Source: a virus. From it: a DNA stretch of 29,913 bases. The DNA lies in the IMG/VR virus record IMGVR_UViG_3300009474_000005, positions 1 through 29,913 of that record; one strand, given 5' to 3'. Within the stretch, counting starts at the first letter, position 1; each line of letters opens with the position of its first letter. Positions 18,901-27,198 of this stretch are shown here, in pieces. A program made the translations under genes and the position numbers. The notes beneath the pieces were generated by a model. It saw nothing but the letters and a program-made list of their open reading frames with translations. It was not told where the DNA came from and made no database searches.

Positions 18901-20538
18901 ATGAACGCCGAACAGACCTACCGCCGCCTGGTCGGCAATGGCCGCGACTGGTATCTCGATCGGGCCCGTCAAGCCAGCCGGCTGACGGTGCCCTACCTGA
19001 TCCCAAATACCGCAGAGCCAACGGCTCATCACCAGGAGTCGTTCCCCCTCCCGTGGAATGGCATTGGGGCTCGTGGTGTGCACAACCTGGCCAGCCGTTT
19101 GCTGCTGGCGATCCTGCCGCCGACCCAGAGCTTCTTCCGCTTCACGATCGATGACGTGGAGATGCAGAAGCAGGAAGAGCAGATGGTGAACATGGGGGCC
19201 ACCCCTCAGGACATCGCCAAGACCAAGAGCGAGATTGAGCTTGGCTTGGCACGGCTCGAGCGCTCAGTGCTGCGAAGCATCGAGGCATCGAATGACCGCG
19301 TGGTGATGCACGAGGCGTTGATGCACCTGTTGGTGGCCGGCAACGCTCTGCTCTACATCGCTGAAGACGGGCTGAAGTGCTACCACCTCAACCGCTATGC
19401 GTTGAGCCGCGACCCGATGGGTAGCCCCCAGGAGGCCGTGGTCTGCGAAGAGGTGTCGATCGAGAGCCTGCCCTCTGCGGTGCGTGAGGCGCTGAAGGGG
19501 GAAGAGGAAAGCGAACTGCGCGGCATCGTCGAGGCCAGCCCGCTGTCCCAAGTGGACAAGACCGTGAAGGTCTTTACCTGGATTAAGTGGGAGGACGGCC
19601 GCGTCAAATGGCACCAGGAGATCAAGGGCAAGGAGATCGAGGGCTCGTCTGGCAGCGCCAGCAGCAGCCGGTCTCCTTGGCTGCCACTACGCATGATTCG
19701 CGTGGATGGCTCTGATTACGGCCCGGGCTATGTCGAGTCGGCCTGCATCGCTGATCTGCAGACCGCGGAGGCCCTGAACCAGGCTGTGGCTGAAGGTGCG
19801 CTGGTGTCGGCGCAGGTGCGCCATCTAGTGAAGCCATCGGCGGTGGTGAACGCCAAGCAGCTGGCAGAGGCCCCCAACGGCGCCTACCTGCCCGGCAACC
19901 CTGACGATGTGTTCACCGTTCAGGTCCAGAAGGGCAGCGATCTGAACGTGGCTGTGGCCACGCTGCAGCGCATCGAGATGCGGCTGGCCCAGGCCTTCAT
20001 GCTCGCCGACATGCGAGACGCGGAACGAGTGACCGCGGAAGAGGTCCGCCTGCAGGCATTGCAGCTGGAACAGGCCATCGGCTCTATTTATGCCCAGCTG
20101 ACGGTTGAGCTGCAGGCCCCTTACATCTCACGCAAGCTCGATCTGTTCATGCGTGGCGGCGGCATGGGCCAGCTGCCGGAGGGTCTGGTGACACCGGTGG
20201 TGTCTGTAGGCCTGGCCGCTGTTGGCCGCGGGAACGACCTCGAGCAGACCGCTCGCTTCATGACGATCCTTCAGCAGACGCTGGGGCCTGATGGCATCAC
20301 CACCTACGTCAACAGCTCTGAGCTGATCAAGCGCCTGGCTGCGGCGATGGGCCTCGACATCATCGGCCTGGTCAAAACGGAAGACGAGCTTGCTGCTGAA
20401 CAGCAGCAGGCCCAGCAGATGGCCATGGCGCAACAGGCCATGGCTGCTGGCATGGCCGACCCACAGAAGGTGGCCAACGCTGCTGCGATCGAGCAGGAGA
20501 TGGCCAGCGCACAAGACCCTGAACTTCAACCCCAATGA
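18901..20538 (+). CDS. Portal / head-tail connector (T7 gp8-like)
   Basis: 545 residues, compared with 536 in T7. Family features are NGRDWYLDRARQASRLTVPYLIP at the start, HNLASRLLLAILPPTQSFFRF, and DYGPGYVESACIADLQTAEALNQAV in the crown/stem region, then a Gln/Ala-rich C-terminus. Twelve copies would form the vertex through which DNA is packaged and ejected. It overlaps the scaffold gene by ATGA. Confidence 0.93.
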   Translation: MNAEQTYRRLVGNGRDWYLDRARQASRLTVPYLIPNTAEPTAHHQESFPLPWNGIGARGVHNLASRLLLAILPPTQSFFRFTIDDVEMQKQEEQMVNMGATPQDIAKTKSEIELGLARLERSVLRSIEASNDRVVMHEALMHLLVAGNALLYIAEDGLKCYHLNRYALSRDPMGSPQEAVVCEEVSIESLPSAVREALKGEEESELRGIVEASPLSQVDKTVKVFTWIKWEDGRVKWHQEIKGKEIEGSSGSASSSRSPWLPLRMIRVDGSDYGPGYVESACIADLQTAEALNQAVAEGALVSAQVRHLVKPSAVVNAKQLAEAPNGAYLPGNPDDVFTVQVQKGSDLNVAVATLQRIEMRLAQAFMLADMRDAERVTAEEVRLQALQLEQAIGSIYAQLTVELQAPYISRKLDLFMRGGGMGQLPEGLVTPVVSVGLAAVGRGNDLEQTARFMTILQQTLGPDGITTYVNSSELIKRLAAAMGLDIIGLVKTEDELAAEQQQAQQMAMAQQAMAAGMADPQKVANAAAIEQEMASAQDPELQPQ

Positions 20539-21446
20539 CCGACTCCACCTTCAGCCCCGCACCGGTGATGGGCATCACCAGTGATGTCTCCCCCAGCGGT
20601 TTGGTTGCACCTGGCCAGGAAGAGCTGGCAGCCGAGTTTCTGCGTGAGCAGGAGAGCGGTGAGCTCACGCCTGAGGGTGACACTGGCGCACAGCAGGAAG
20701 AGCAGGAACTGCTGCTGGGCAAGTTCCGCTCGCAGGAAGACCTCGCTCGTGCTTACCAGGAGCTCGAGCGCAAGCTGGGCCGCGGCGAGCAGGTCGAGGA
20801 TGAGAGCGAGATTGAGATCCCGGACTATTCGCGGGATGAATCGCTCAAGCAATACGGCGAGCTGCTGACCGACAAGTTTGAGGAAGCGGGCGTCAACCCG
20901 TTCGAGATGGCAGCCCGCTTTGAAGCTGGTGAGGATCTGAGCGGCTACGTCGACAAGCTCGAGGGTGCCGGCATCCCCCGGCCTGTGATCGAGCAGTACC
21001 TCTCCAATGCAGCGGGCGACGAACAACCGGCGGCGGAGTTCGAGGCGCTATCTGAGCAGGAGGTTGACGAGTTCAAGACTCAGGTGGGCGGCGCTGAGGC
21101 CTTCCAGGAGCTGACCGATTGGGCCAAGCAGAACCTGACCGAAGCCGAGCTGGCCTCCTACAACCAGGTGGTGGATAGCGGTAACCGCCAGGCCATCTTC
21201 TGGGCCCTGCGTTCAATGTCCATGCAGGCTGCGATCAGCAAACGGGCAGGCAAGCCAGCGACTCAGGCTCGTGAGCCAAAGCTGATCGGCGGCAGCACAC
21301 CCAGCGATGGGATGGCCTTCGAGAGCATGGGTCAAGTGCTGGAAGCAATGCAGAAGCGCAACAGTCTGGGGCAGGTGCTTTACGAGACCGACGATGCCTA
21401 TCGGGCAAAGGTGGATTCGATGGTCGCCCGCAGCGATTTCTTCTAG
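20535..21446 (+). CDS. Capsid assembly scaffold (T7 gp9-like)
   Basis: 303 residues, T7 gp9 has 307. It is acidic and highly helical, with a Glu/Gln-rich N-terminal half (EELAAEFLREQESGELTPEG) and KFRSQEDLARAYQELERKLG, the typical phage scaffold motif. The C-terminal segment (AYRAKVDSMVARSDFF) would contact the capsid protein. Its position between portal and capsid genes supports the call. Confidence 0.85.
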   Translation: MTDSTFSPAPVMGITSDVSPSGLVAPGQEELAAEFLREQESGELTPEGDTGAQQEEQELLLGKFRSQEDLARAYQELERKLGRGEQVEDESEIEIPDYSRDESLKQYGELLTDKFEEAGVNPFEMAARFEAGEDLSGYVDKLEGAGIPRPVIEQYLSNAAGDEQPAAEFEALSEQEVDEFKTQVGGAEAFQELTDWAKQNLTEAELASYNQVVDSGNRQAIFWALRSMSMQAAISKRAGKPATQAREPKLIGGSTPSDGMAFESMGQVLEAMQKRNSLGQVLYETDDAYRAKVDSMVARSDFF

Positions 21447-21549
21447 TAGTTTCAGATCAGGACTAGCGAGATTCGACCGCCAAGGAATGGCCCCTGCGGG
21501 GACAACCGGACTGCAGCCGTCGTTGATCAAGGTCTACATCTGAACTGTC
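21447..21549 (+). promoter_or_regulatory. Leader of the capsid gene
   Basis: 103 bp with no gene. CCCC-TGC-GGGG gives a short hairpin at about 21491-21501. No T-run or CACNNGTGCA site is seen and no Shine-Dalgarno precedes the capsid ATG. A late promoter or processing site may lie here but cannot be named. Confidence 0.25.
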
Positions 21550-22566
21550 ATGGCACCAGCCACACCCCCTACTGCAACGCTTCAGCGCCTAGGCCAGATC
21601 AAAGGCACAGGTGATGACCGCGCCCTATTCCTCAAGTTGGGAATTGCGGAGGTCATTGGAGCGATGGAGACCAACTGCGTCTTCAAAGGCAAGCTCAAAG
21701 AACGCAACATCAAAGGCGGCAAAAGTGCCGCCTTCCCTGTGGCAGGCAAAATGTCTGCCCGTTACCACACTCCTGGCGAGCCCATCCTGGGCCAAGGCAA
21801 CGAGCCGAGCGACCTCAACGAGGTGATCATCAACCTCGACGGGCTTCTGATCGCGGACACCGTGATCTATGAGCTCGACGAGCTGATGAGCTACTGGCCC
21901 GTGCGCCAGGAGTACACCAAGCAGCTGGGCCTGGCCCTGGCCTACGAGTGGGACAAGCGTGCCGCTCGCGTGATCTATGGCGCCGCCAAGAGCGCCACAG
22001 AGCCCCTGGCACTGGCCAAGAACCAGCCTCGCACCGGCGCTGGCCTCACCCTGAGTGCTGGCTATGCCGCGGCCACCGTGCAGGCCAAAGGTGATGAACT
22101 CGTCCAGAAGATCTTCGATGCCCGTGTGGCACTCGAGCAGAAGGATGTGGGCATCAACGGCATGTATGGAGTCTTCTCCCCTGAGGAGTACTTCTACATT
22201 TCCCAGTCCAGCCGTGCGATCAACACCGACTTCAACGGTGGTGGTGGCGGCAACGGCACGATCGCTGATGGTCGCACCATGAGTGTGGCCGGCATCCCGC
22301 TGTTCATGAGCAATCATGTGACGCAGCCGGCTTACACCAACGTCTCCGGAGACAAGAACACTGCCTACCAGCAGAATCTGTCGAAGTGCGTGGGCATGAT
22401 CTTCTCACGTGACTGCGCCGGCGTGCTGACCCTCAAGCAGCCCTCGCTGCAGATGACCTCTGGCGACTTCAACATCGAGTACCAGGGAACATTGCTTTTG
22501 GCGCGCATGAGTGTCGGCATGGGAACCCTGCGCCAAGAAGCTGCTGTTGTGATCGAAAAGCCGTAG
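21550..22566 (+). CDS. Major capsid protein (T7 gp10-like)
   Basis: 338 residues, T7 gp10A has 345. HK97-fold family features are GKLKERNIKGGKSAAFPVAGKMSARYHTPGEPI in the E-loop region, VIINLDGLLIADTVIYELDELMSYWPVR, and SVAGIPLFMSNHV near the C-terminus. It forms the head shell. A classic terminator follows 43 nt after the stop, typical of capsid genes. Confidence 0.93.
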   Translation: MAPATPPTATLQRLGQIKGTGDDRALFLKLGIAEVIGAMETNCVFKGKLKERNIKGGKSAAFPVAGKMSARYHTPGEPILGQGNEPSDLNEVIINLDGLLIADTVIYELDELMSYWPVRQEYTKQLGLALAYEWDKRAARVIYGAAKSATEPLALAKNQPRTGAGLTLSAGYAAATVQAKGDELVQKIFDARVALEQKDVGINGMYGVFSPEEYFYISQSSRAINTDFNGGGGGNGTIADGRTMSVAGIPLFMSNHVTQPAYTNVSGDKNTAYQQNLSKCVGMIFSRDCAGVLTLKQPSLQMTSGDFNIEYQGTLLLARMSVGMGTLRQEAAVVIEKP

Positions 22567-22608
22567 GCTTCAGCGGGAGAGCGGCTCCTGCGCAACAGTG
22601 GAGAACGG

Positions 22609-22632
22609 GGAGGGCTTATGGCCCTCCTTTTT
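22609..22632 (+). terminator. Intrinsic terminator after the capsid gene
   Basis: GGAGGGC and GCCCTCC pair perfectly around a 5-nt loop and are followed by TTTTT. It corresponds in position to the T7 terminator after gene 10. Confidence 0.85.
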
Positions 22633-22653
22633 CATGCCCCGTACCATGAGAAG

Positions 22654-22665
22654 TGCACTAGTGCA
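22654..22665. promoter_or_regulatory. CACNNGTGCA dyad site 8 (perfect palindrome TGCACTAGTGCA)
   Basis: A 12-bp perfect palindrome between the capsid terminator and the tail tube A ATG, its centre about 12 nt before the start codon. Confidence 0.5.
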
Positions 22666-22671
22666 TACGTC

Positions 22672-23337
22672 ATGGGTCTGCAGTACGAGGGGGTCACGCC
22701 AGGCAGGACCACCCTGCTGGAGGCAGTGAATGTGGCGCTGGCCTGCATCGGCGAACAGCCGGTGAACAGCCTTGAGGGCCAGCAGGTTGGCGAAGTGTGG
22801 ATGGCCCAGCAGACGCTGCTGGAGTTCCACAAGGAAGGCCAGTCGCGTGGCTGGAGCTGGAACATGGAGTACGAGTACCCCTTCTCCCGCGACGAGACGA
22901 CCAATCAGATCACGATTCCAGAGAACGTGATCTCCTTCAGCCTCGATCCGTATCGGTGGAACGGACGGTTTCAGCTGCGCGGATTGCGGGTCTACGACCG
23001 GGTGAAGCGCAGTTATCAGATCGAAGACGGCATCAGTCCACTGCACGCGGATGTGACGTGGCTGCTGGCCTGGGATGAATCGCCGGAGGTGTTTAACCGC
23101 TGGATCACCATCCGCGCCGCACGGGTGTTCTCCGATCGCGTGCTCGGTTCAGACCAGGTGTTCAAGTTCACCTCGCTGGATGAGCAGCAGGCCCTGGTGG
23201 AGCTGAACCGGGTTGAGTTCGATCAGCACCAGCCCAACAGCATCACCGGTGGCCGCGGCCTGCGGCCCTTCCCGACGTATCAGGCGGGCTTTGGCCTGCT
23301 CGATCGCCGCATGGCTGGGGGAACGCACCTTGGCTGA
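22672..23337 (+). CDS. Tail tubular protein A (T7 gp11-like, gatekeeper)
   Basis: 221 residues from the ATG at 22672. A longer frame from 22618 begins inside the terminator stem and was rejected. TTLLEAVNVALACIGEQPVNSL, QTLLEFHKEGQSRGWSWNMEYEYPF and the RAARVFSDRVLGSD region match the gp11 family. It forms the ring between portal and nozzle. It overlaps the TTG start of the next gene. Confidence 0.9.
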   Translation: MGLQYEGVTPGRTTLLEAVNVALACIGEQPVNSLEGQQVGEVWMAQQTLLEFHKEGQSRGWSWNMEYEYPFSRDETTNQITIPENVISFSLDPYRWNGRFQLRGLRVYDRVKRSYQIEDGISPLHADVTWLLAWDESPEVFNRWITIRAARVFSDRVLGSDQVFKFTSLDEQQALVELNRVEFDQHQPNSITGGRGLRPFPTYQAGFGLLDRRMAGGTHLG

Positions 23338-25834
23338 GCTCTACAGCTACGCCATTCCGAACCTGATCCAGGGGATCAGCCAGCAACCGGATTCGCAGCG
23401 TGATCCATCGCAGGGCGAGATCCAGATCAATGGGATGTCAAGCATCGCCGAAGGCCTGCGGAAGCGTGACGGCACCAACACGCTTGCCAAGGTGAGCGAT
23501 ACAGATTTTGGCGATGCGTATTTTCACTCATTGCTACGTGACGACAACGAGGAATACCTGGCGGTGATTACCAAGACCGCGATCAAGGTGTTTGATCTGG
23601 CGGGCAACGAGAAGACGGTCAGCGCCCCTGATGGCTATGGCTACCTGTCGACCATCACCGATGCCCGCAGCCAGATCAGGGCCACCACGATTGCGGATTA
23701 CACCTGGATCCTGAACACGCTGAAGGCCCCAGAGATGGACCCAGCGCTGAGCCCAGTGACGCCGCGGCCTGCGACGCATGAAGCCCTGATCTGGGTCAAG
23801 GCGGCCAATTACGGCCAGAAGTACAGCGTGACGCTGAACGGCACCACGGTGGATGTGACCACTGCAACGGCAGCCGTGATCGTGGCCGGCTCGACGGTGA
23901 CGGAGGTCAAGATCAGCGCAGCTGAGATCGCGGAGAACATCAAGACCGGCCTCGCTGGTGTGAGCGGGGTGACGATCGACCAGTCGGGTTCGGTGCTGCA
24001 CCTGAAGAGCAGCAGCCCGATGACGATCAAGGCCACGGATGCCCGGGCCAACTCGGACATCACGGCGATCACCAACAGCGTGCAGGCCTTCACTGAGCTG
24101 CCGACGATCGGCCCAGTTGGCTACCAGGTGGAAATCGATGGCGACCCTGGCAACAAGTGGGACGGCTACTACGTGGAGTTCCGCCCACGGGAGGGCCTGG
24201 GCACCTTTGGTGAGGGTGCCTGGGTGGAGACGGTGGCGCCGGGCACCCAGTACAAGATCAAGCCCAGCACCATGCCTCATGCGCTGGTGCGGCTGCCGGA
24301 TGGCACCTTCTACTTCGGCCCGGTGGATGGCCGCACGGTGGGCACCATCACCCTGCCGAAGTGGGGTGATCGCACCTGCGGTGATTACGACACGGTGGTG
24401 GATCCGAGCTTTGTCGGGAAGCCGATCAACGATGTGTTCGTCTATCGCAACCGCCTAGGCCTGCTGGCGGATGAGGCGGTGGTGCTGAGCCGCTCTGGGG
24501 AGTTCTTCCAGTTTTTCCCGGAAACAGCCACCACGATCCTGGATTCCGATCCGATCGACATCTCAGCCAGCAACAACCGGATTTCGGTGCTGCGCTACGC
24601 GGTGCCGTACCAAGACGAGCTGATCATCTTCAGCTCCCAGAGCCAGTTCCGACTGAGTAGCGGTGATCAGCCGCTGACCTCGCAGACCTCGCGGCTCACG
24701 GTGCTGACCCAGTACGAGGCCGATACGGGGCTGCGGCCCAGCCAGGTGGGCAGCGGTGTGTTCTTCGCCCAAGAGAACGGCGTGTGGAGTCGCTTCCGGG
24801 AGTTTGCCGTGGTGGGCAGTGGCAGCGGTGTGGTGGCCAATGCGGCTGACATCAGCGACCACGTGAGCGCCTATGTGCCGTCGGGCATCTTCAAGATGGC
24901 GGCGAATGACACGGGCAACGCGATCTTCTTCATCTCGGGCCGGACGGGCTACGAGAACAGGATCTACGTCTACAAGTTCTTCAACCGCAGCGATGGCCAG
25001 ACGGCTCAGAGGGTGCAGGCCAGCTGGAGTTACTGGGACTTCGCCGGTTGCGACAAGGTGCTCTCGATTCTGTGTGTCAGAGAACAGCTGTTCTGCCTGA
25101 TGCAGTACGGCACCAAGGTCTACCTCGAGGTGATCTCTGTTCTCGATCGCCTATCCGAGGAGACCGGTACGCCCTACCCAATGCTGCTGGATCGGCGGGT
25201 GAGCAACACCAACGTCACCAGCGCACCGATGCGCATGGCGGATGGTGTTTACAACGCCGCAACAGAGACGACCACCTGGACGTTGCCTTACATCGCTGAT
25301 ACCACAACCCAGCTGTGGTCGGGTTACAGCACCACGCCCGGCCGGAAGATGGGTGGCGTGCTGCTGGCCACGATCAACAGCGGAACCACGTTCACCACAC
25401 GCGGTGACTGGAGCAACGCCGATGTATTCGCGGGTGTGCCGTATCAGTTCCGCTATCGCTTCAGCCGCTTCAAGGTGATGAAGGAGGTGGGCACAGGCAA
25501 GACCGCCAGCAACACGGTTCGTACCCAAGTGCGATCAGCCAAGCTCCGCTACCACGAGAGCGGTTACTTCCAGGTCACGGTGAGCCCAGAGCACCGGCCG
25601 ACAGCCACATACACCTACGACGGCACGATCATCGCCACCCGTGGCTCAACCATCGGCACAGCGCCCAATGAAGACAGCGATGCCGGTCGTTACTACGAGG
25701 GTGTGTTCAGCGTGCCGATCGCAAGTCGCGGTGAGCAGTGCATCGTCGAGGTGGTCAACTCGACGCCGCTGCCGTGCAAGTTCTCCACGTGTGAGTGGAC
25801 TGCACTACTGAGCACTAACAGCAAATCGCTATGA
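23330..25834 (+). CDS. Tail tubular protein B (T7 gp12-like, nozzle)
   Basis: 834 residues from a TTG at 23330 (GGGGGA about 7 nt upstream); T7 gp12 has 794. The start is chosen because YSYAIPNLIQGISQQPDSQRDPSQGEIQINGM is the family N-terminus. A beta-propeller follows with repeated YTWILNT, RNRLGLLADEAVVLSRSGEFFQFFP and TSQTSRLTVLTQYEADTG segments. It builds the tail nozzle. The rest of the longer frame lies over gp11 in another frame. Confidence 0.92.
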   Translation: MAELYSYAIPNLIQGISQQPDSQRDPSQGEIQINGMSSIAEGLRKRDGTNTLAKVSDTDFGDAYFHSLLRDDNEEYLAVITKTAIKVFDLAGNEKTVSAPDGYGYLSTITDARSQIRATTIADYTWILNTLKAPEMDPALSPVTPRPATHEALIWVKAANYGQKYSVTLNGTTVDVTTATAAVIVAGSTVTEVKISAAEIAENIKTGLAGVSGVTIDQSGSVLHLKSSSPMTIKATDARANSDITAITNSVQAFTELPTIGPVGYQVEIDGDPGNKWDGYYVEFRPREGLGTFGEGAWVETVAPGTQYKIKPSTMPHALVRLPDGTFYFGPVDGRTVGTITLPKWGDRTCGDYDTVVDPSFVGKPINDVFVYRNRLGLLADEAVVLSRSGEFFQFFPETATTILDSDPIDISASNNRISVLRYAVPYQDELIIFSSQSQFRLSSGDQPLTSQTSRLTVLTQYEADTGLRPSQVGSGVFFAQENGVWSRFREFAVVGSGSGVVANAADISDHVSAYVPSGIFKMAANDTGNAIFFISGRTGYENRIYVYKFFNRSDGQTAQRVQASWSYWDFAGCDKVLSILCVREQLFCLMQYGTKVYLEVISVLDRLSEETGTPYPMLLDRRVSNTNVTSAPMRMADGVYNAATETTTWTLPYIADTTTQLWSGYSTTPGRKMGGVLLATINSGTTFTTRGDWSNADVFAGVPYQFRYRFSRFKVMKEVGTGKTASNTVRTQVRSAKLRYHESGYFQVTVSPEHRPTATYTYDGTIIATRGSTIGTAPNEDSDAGRYYEGVFSVPIASRGEQCIVEVVNSTPLPCKFSTCEWTALLSTNSKSL

Positions 25835-26277
25835 AATGGGCCGCCGCGACTGAGGAGAGGGTGAAGTACGTGGCAAAGCGGCTGCGTGTTTCAGATCGGC
25901 AGGAGGTGCAGCTCAGCCACGGGATTGATCCCTATCTGGTGACAGTGAACAGCTGGGCCAGCAGTGAGATCTGCCAGGCCATCGTGGACCACAAGGGCGT
26001 CCCCCTGGGGCTGACAGGGCTGGACGGTGATCTGATCTGGCTGCTGGGCACCGATGAATTGACGGCAACGCGGCTTAGACGTATGCAGCTGTGCAGAGAA
26101 GCGGAAGAATGGGTGCAGCATTGCCTCAAGCGAGTGGATGGTCCGATCGGCAACTACGTCTTTGCGAAGAACGCCGAGTCGATCCGCTGGCTGCAGCGGA
26201 TTGGGTTCACGGTGTTTGACCCTGAGCCCTATGGGCCAAGCGGTGCTCTGTTCTGCCCGTTCTGGAGGATGAGCTGA
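25831..26277 (+). CDS. Internal virion protein A (T7 gp13-like, GNAT-fold)
   Basis: 148 residues, T7 gp13 has 138. The layout has a helical N-terminus, a beta strand region (GVPLGLTGLDGDLIWLLGTDEL) and KNAESIRWLQRIGFTVFDPEPYGPSGALFCPFWR, a GNAT-like C-terminus as in gp13 homologues. In T7 it is needed for assembly of the internal core. ATGs overlap both neighbours' stops. Confidence 0.82.
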   Translation: MKWAAATEERVKYVAKRLRVSDRQEVQLSHGIDPYLVTVNSWASSEICQAIVDHKGVPLGLTGLDGDLIWLLGTDELTATRLRRMQLCREAEEWVQHCLKRVDGPIGNYVFAKNAESIRWLQRIGFTVFDPEPYGPSGALFCPFWRMS

Positions 26278-27197
26278 TGGATCCCATCTCCCTTGGTATC
26301 ACAGCTGTTACAACTGGCCTGAGCATCTTTGGTGCGAATCAGCAGCGTGCAGCGGAGGATGCAGCCGAGGCTGCGGCCTATGCGCAGGAGCTGCAGAACT
26401 ACAAAGACGCCAAGCGATTCCAAAAGGCGAATGATCGCTTCGCTAAGTGGCAATCAAAGTTTAATGCCAAGCTGAGCAATACCAATTCGAAGTATCAATA
26501 CTGGGCTCAGACGGTCAACTACAACCAGCAAAAGTCATACGTTAATTCTCTCAGAAATTACGAGACGATTCGCGCCATCCGTCAAGCGGAAACGGTTGCC
26601 GAAACAAGGGCTAACGCAATGGCGTCCTACATCGGCGACAGCCAAGCGATCTCCAACGCCTACCAAGAAGCCGACATTCAGGATGCCTATGGCCGGATGC
26701 AGTATCGCTGGCGTGCGTTGCAGGCCAGGGCATCCGTGCAAACGCTTGAGCAGGAGGGTAATTCTGTTGATCGCATCATCAACGATTACTCCCGGCAGCT
26801 GGGTGATTACGAGACGCTGCAGAACATCAATGCAGGGCTAAGGAAGCGTCAGTACACACGTGAACAGGCAGCGCAAGTAGCTCAATACATCAGTCGGTAC
26901 AACAGCCAGAAGTTTTACGACGAGCAGCCCTACATGGATCCGCTGCCGCCGTTGGCGCCACTACCCACCTTGGTAATGCCGCAGCCGCCATCAATGACCG
27001 GTGCTGGCCCCACCAAGCCAAACGGTGCGGCCTATGGCCTGAACATCGCCACTGATGTTCTTAACGGCATCCAGTCCGGCATCAGCACCTTCCAGGGGCT
27101 GAAGGGACTGAACACCCCAAGCGGCGGCGGTAGTGGCACCGGCAGCGGCTTGACCGGTTTCGATCTGGCCTCCCGGGGCATCAACTTGCTGAACTGA
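26277..27197 (+). CDS. Internal virion protein B (T7 gp14-like)
   Basis: 306 residues, longer than T7 gp14 (196). A hydrophobic N-terminal segment (SLGITAVTTGLSIFG) precedes a long helical, Ala/Gln/Tyr-rich region with many basic residues, and a Pro/Gly-rich C-terminus. In T7, gp14 is ejected first and inserts in the outer membrane. Position between gp13-like and gp15-like genes supports the call. AT content is somewhat higher than in its neighbours around 26440-26620. Confidence 0.8.
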   Translation: MDPISLGITAVTTGLSIFGANQQRAAEDAAEAAAYAQELQNYKDAKRFQKANDRFAKWQSKFNAKLSNTNSKYQYWAQTVNYNQQKSYVNSLRNYETIRAIRQAETVAETRANAMASYIGDSQAISNAYQEADIQDAYGRMQYRWRALQARASVQTLEQEGNSVDRIINDYSRQLGDYETLQNINAGLRKRQYTREQAAQVAQYISRYNSQKFYDEQPYMDPLPPLAPLPTLVMPQPPSMTGAGPTKPNGAAYGLNIATDVLNGIQSGISTFQGLKGLNTPSGGGSGTGSGLTGFDLASRGINLLN

Positions 27198-27198
27198 C

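Noticed and set aside
22618-22671. Upstream start of tail tubular protein A at 22618
   Set aside because: That ATG is inside the terminator stem and the added 18 residues are not family-like.
23213-23329. Upstream extension of tail tubular protein B
   Set aside because: It overlaps the tail tube A gene by over 100 bp; the known family N-terminus begins at the TTG at 23330.
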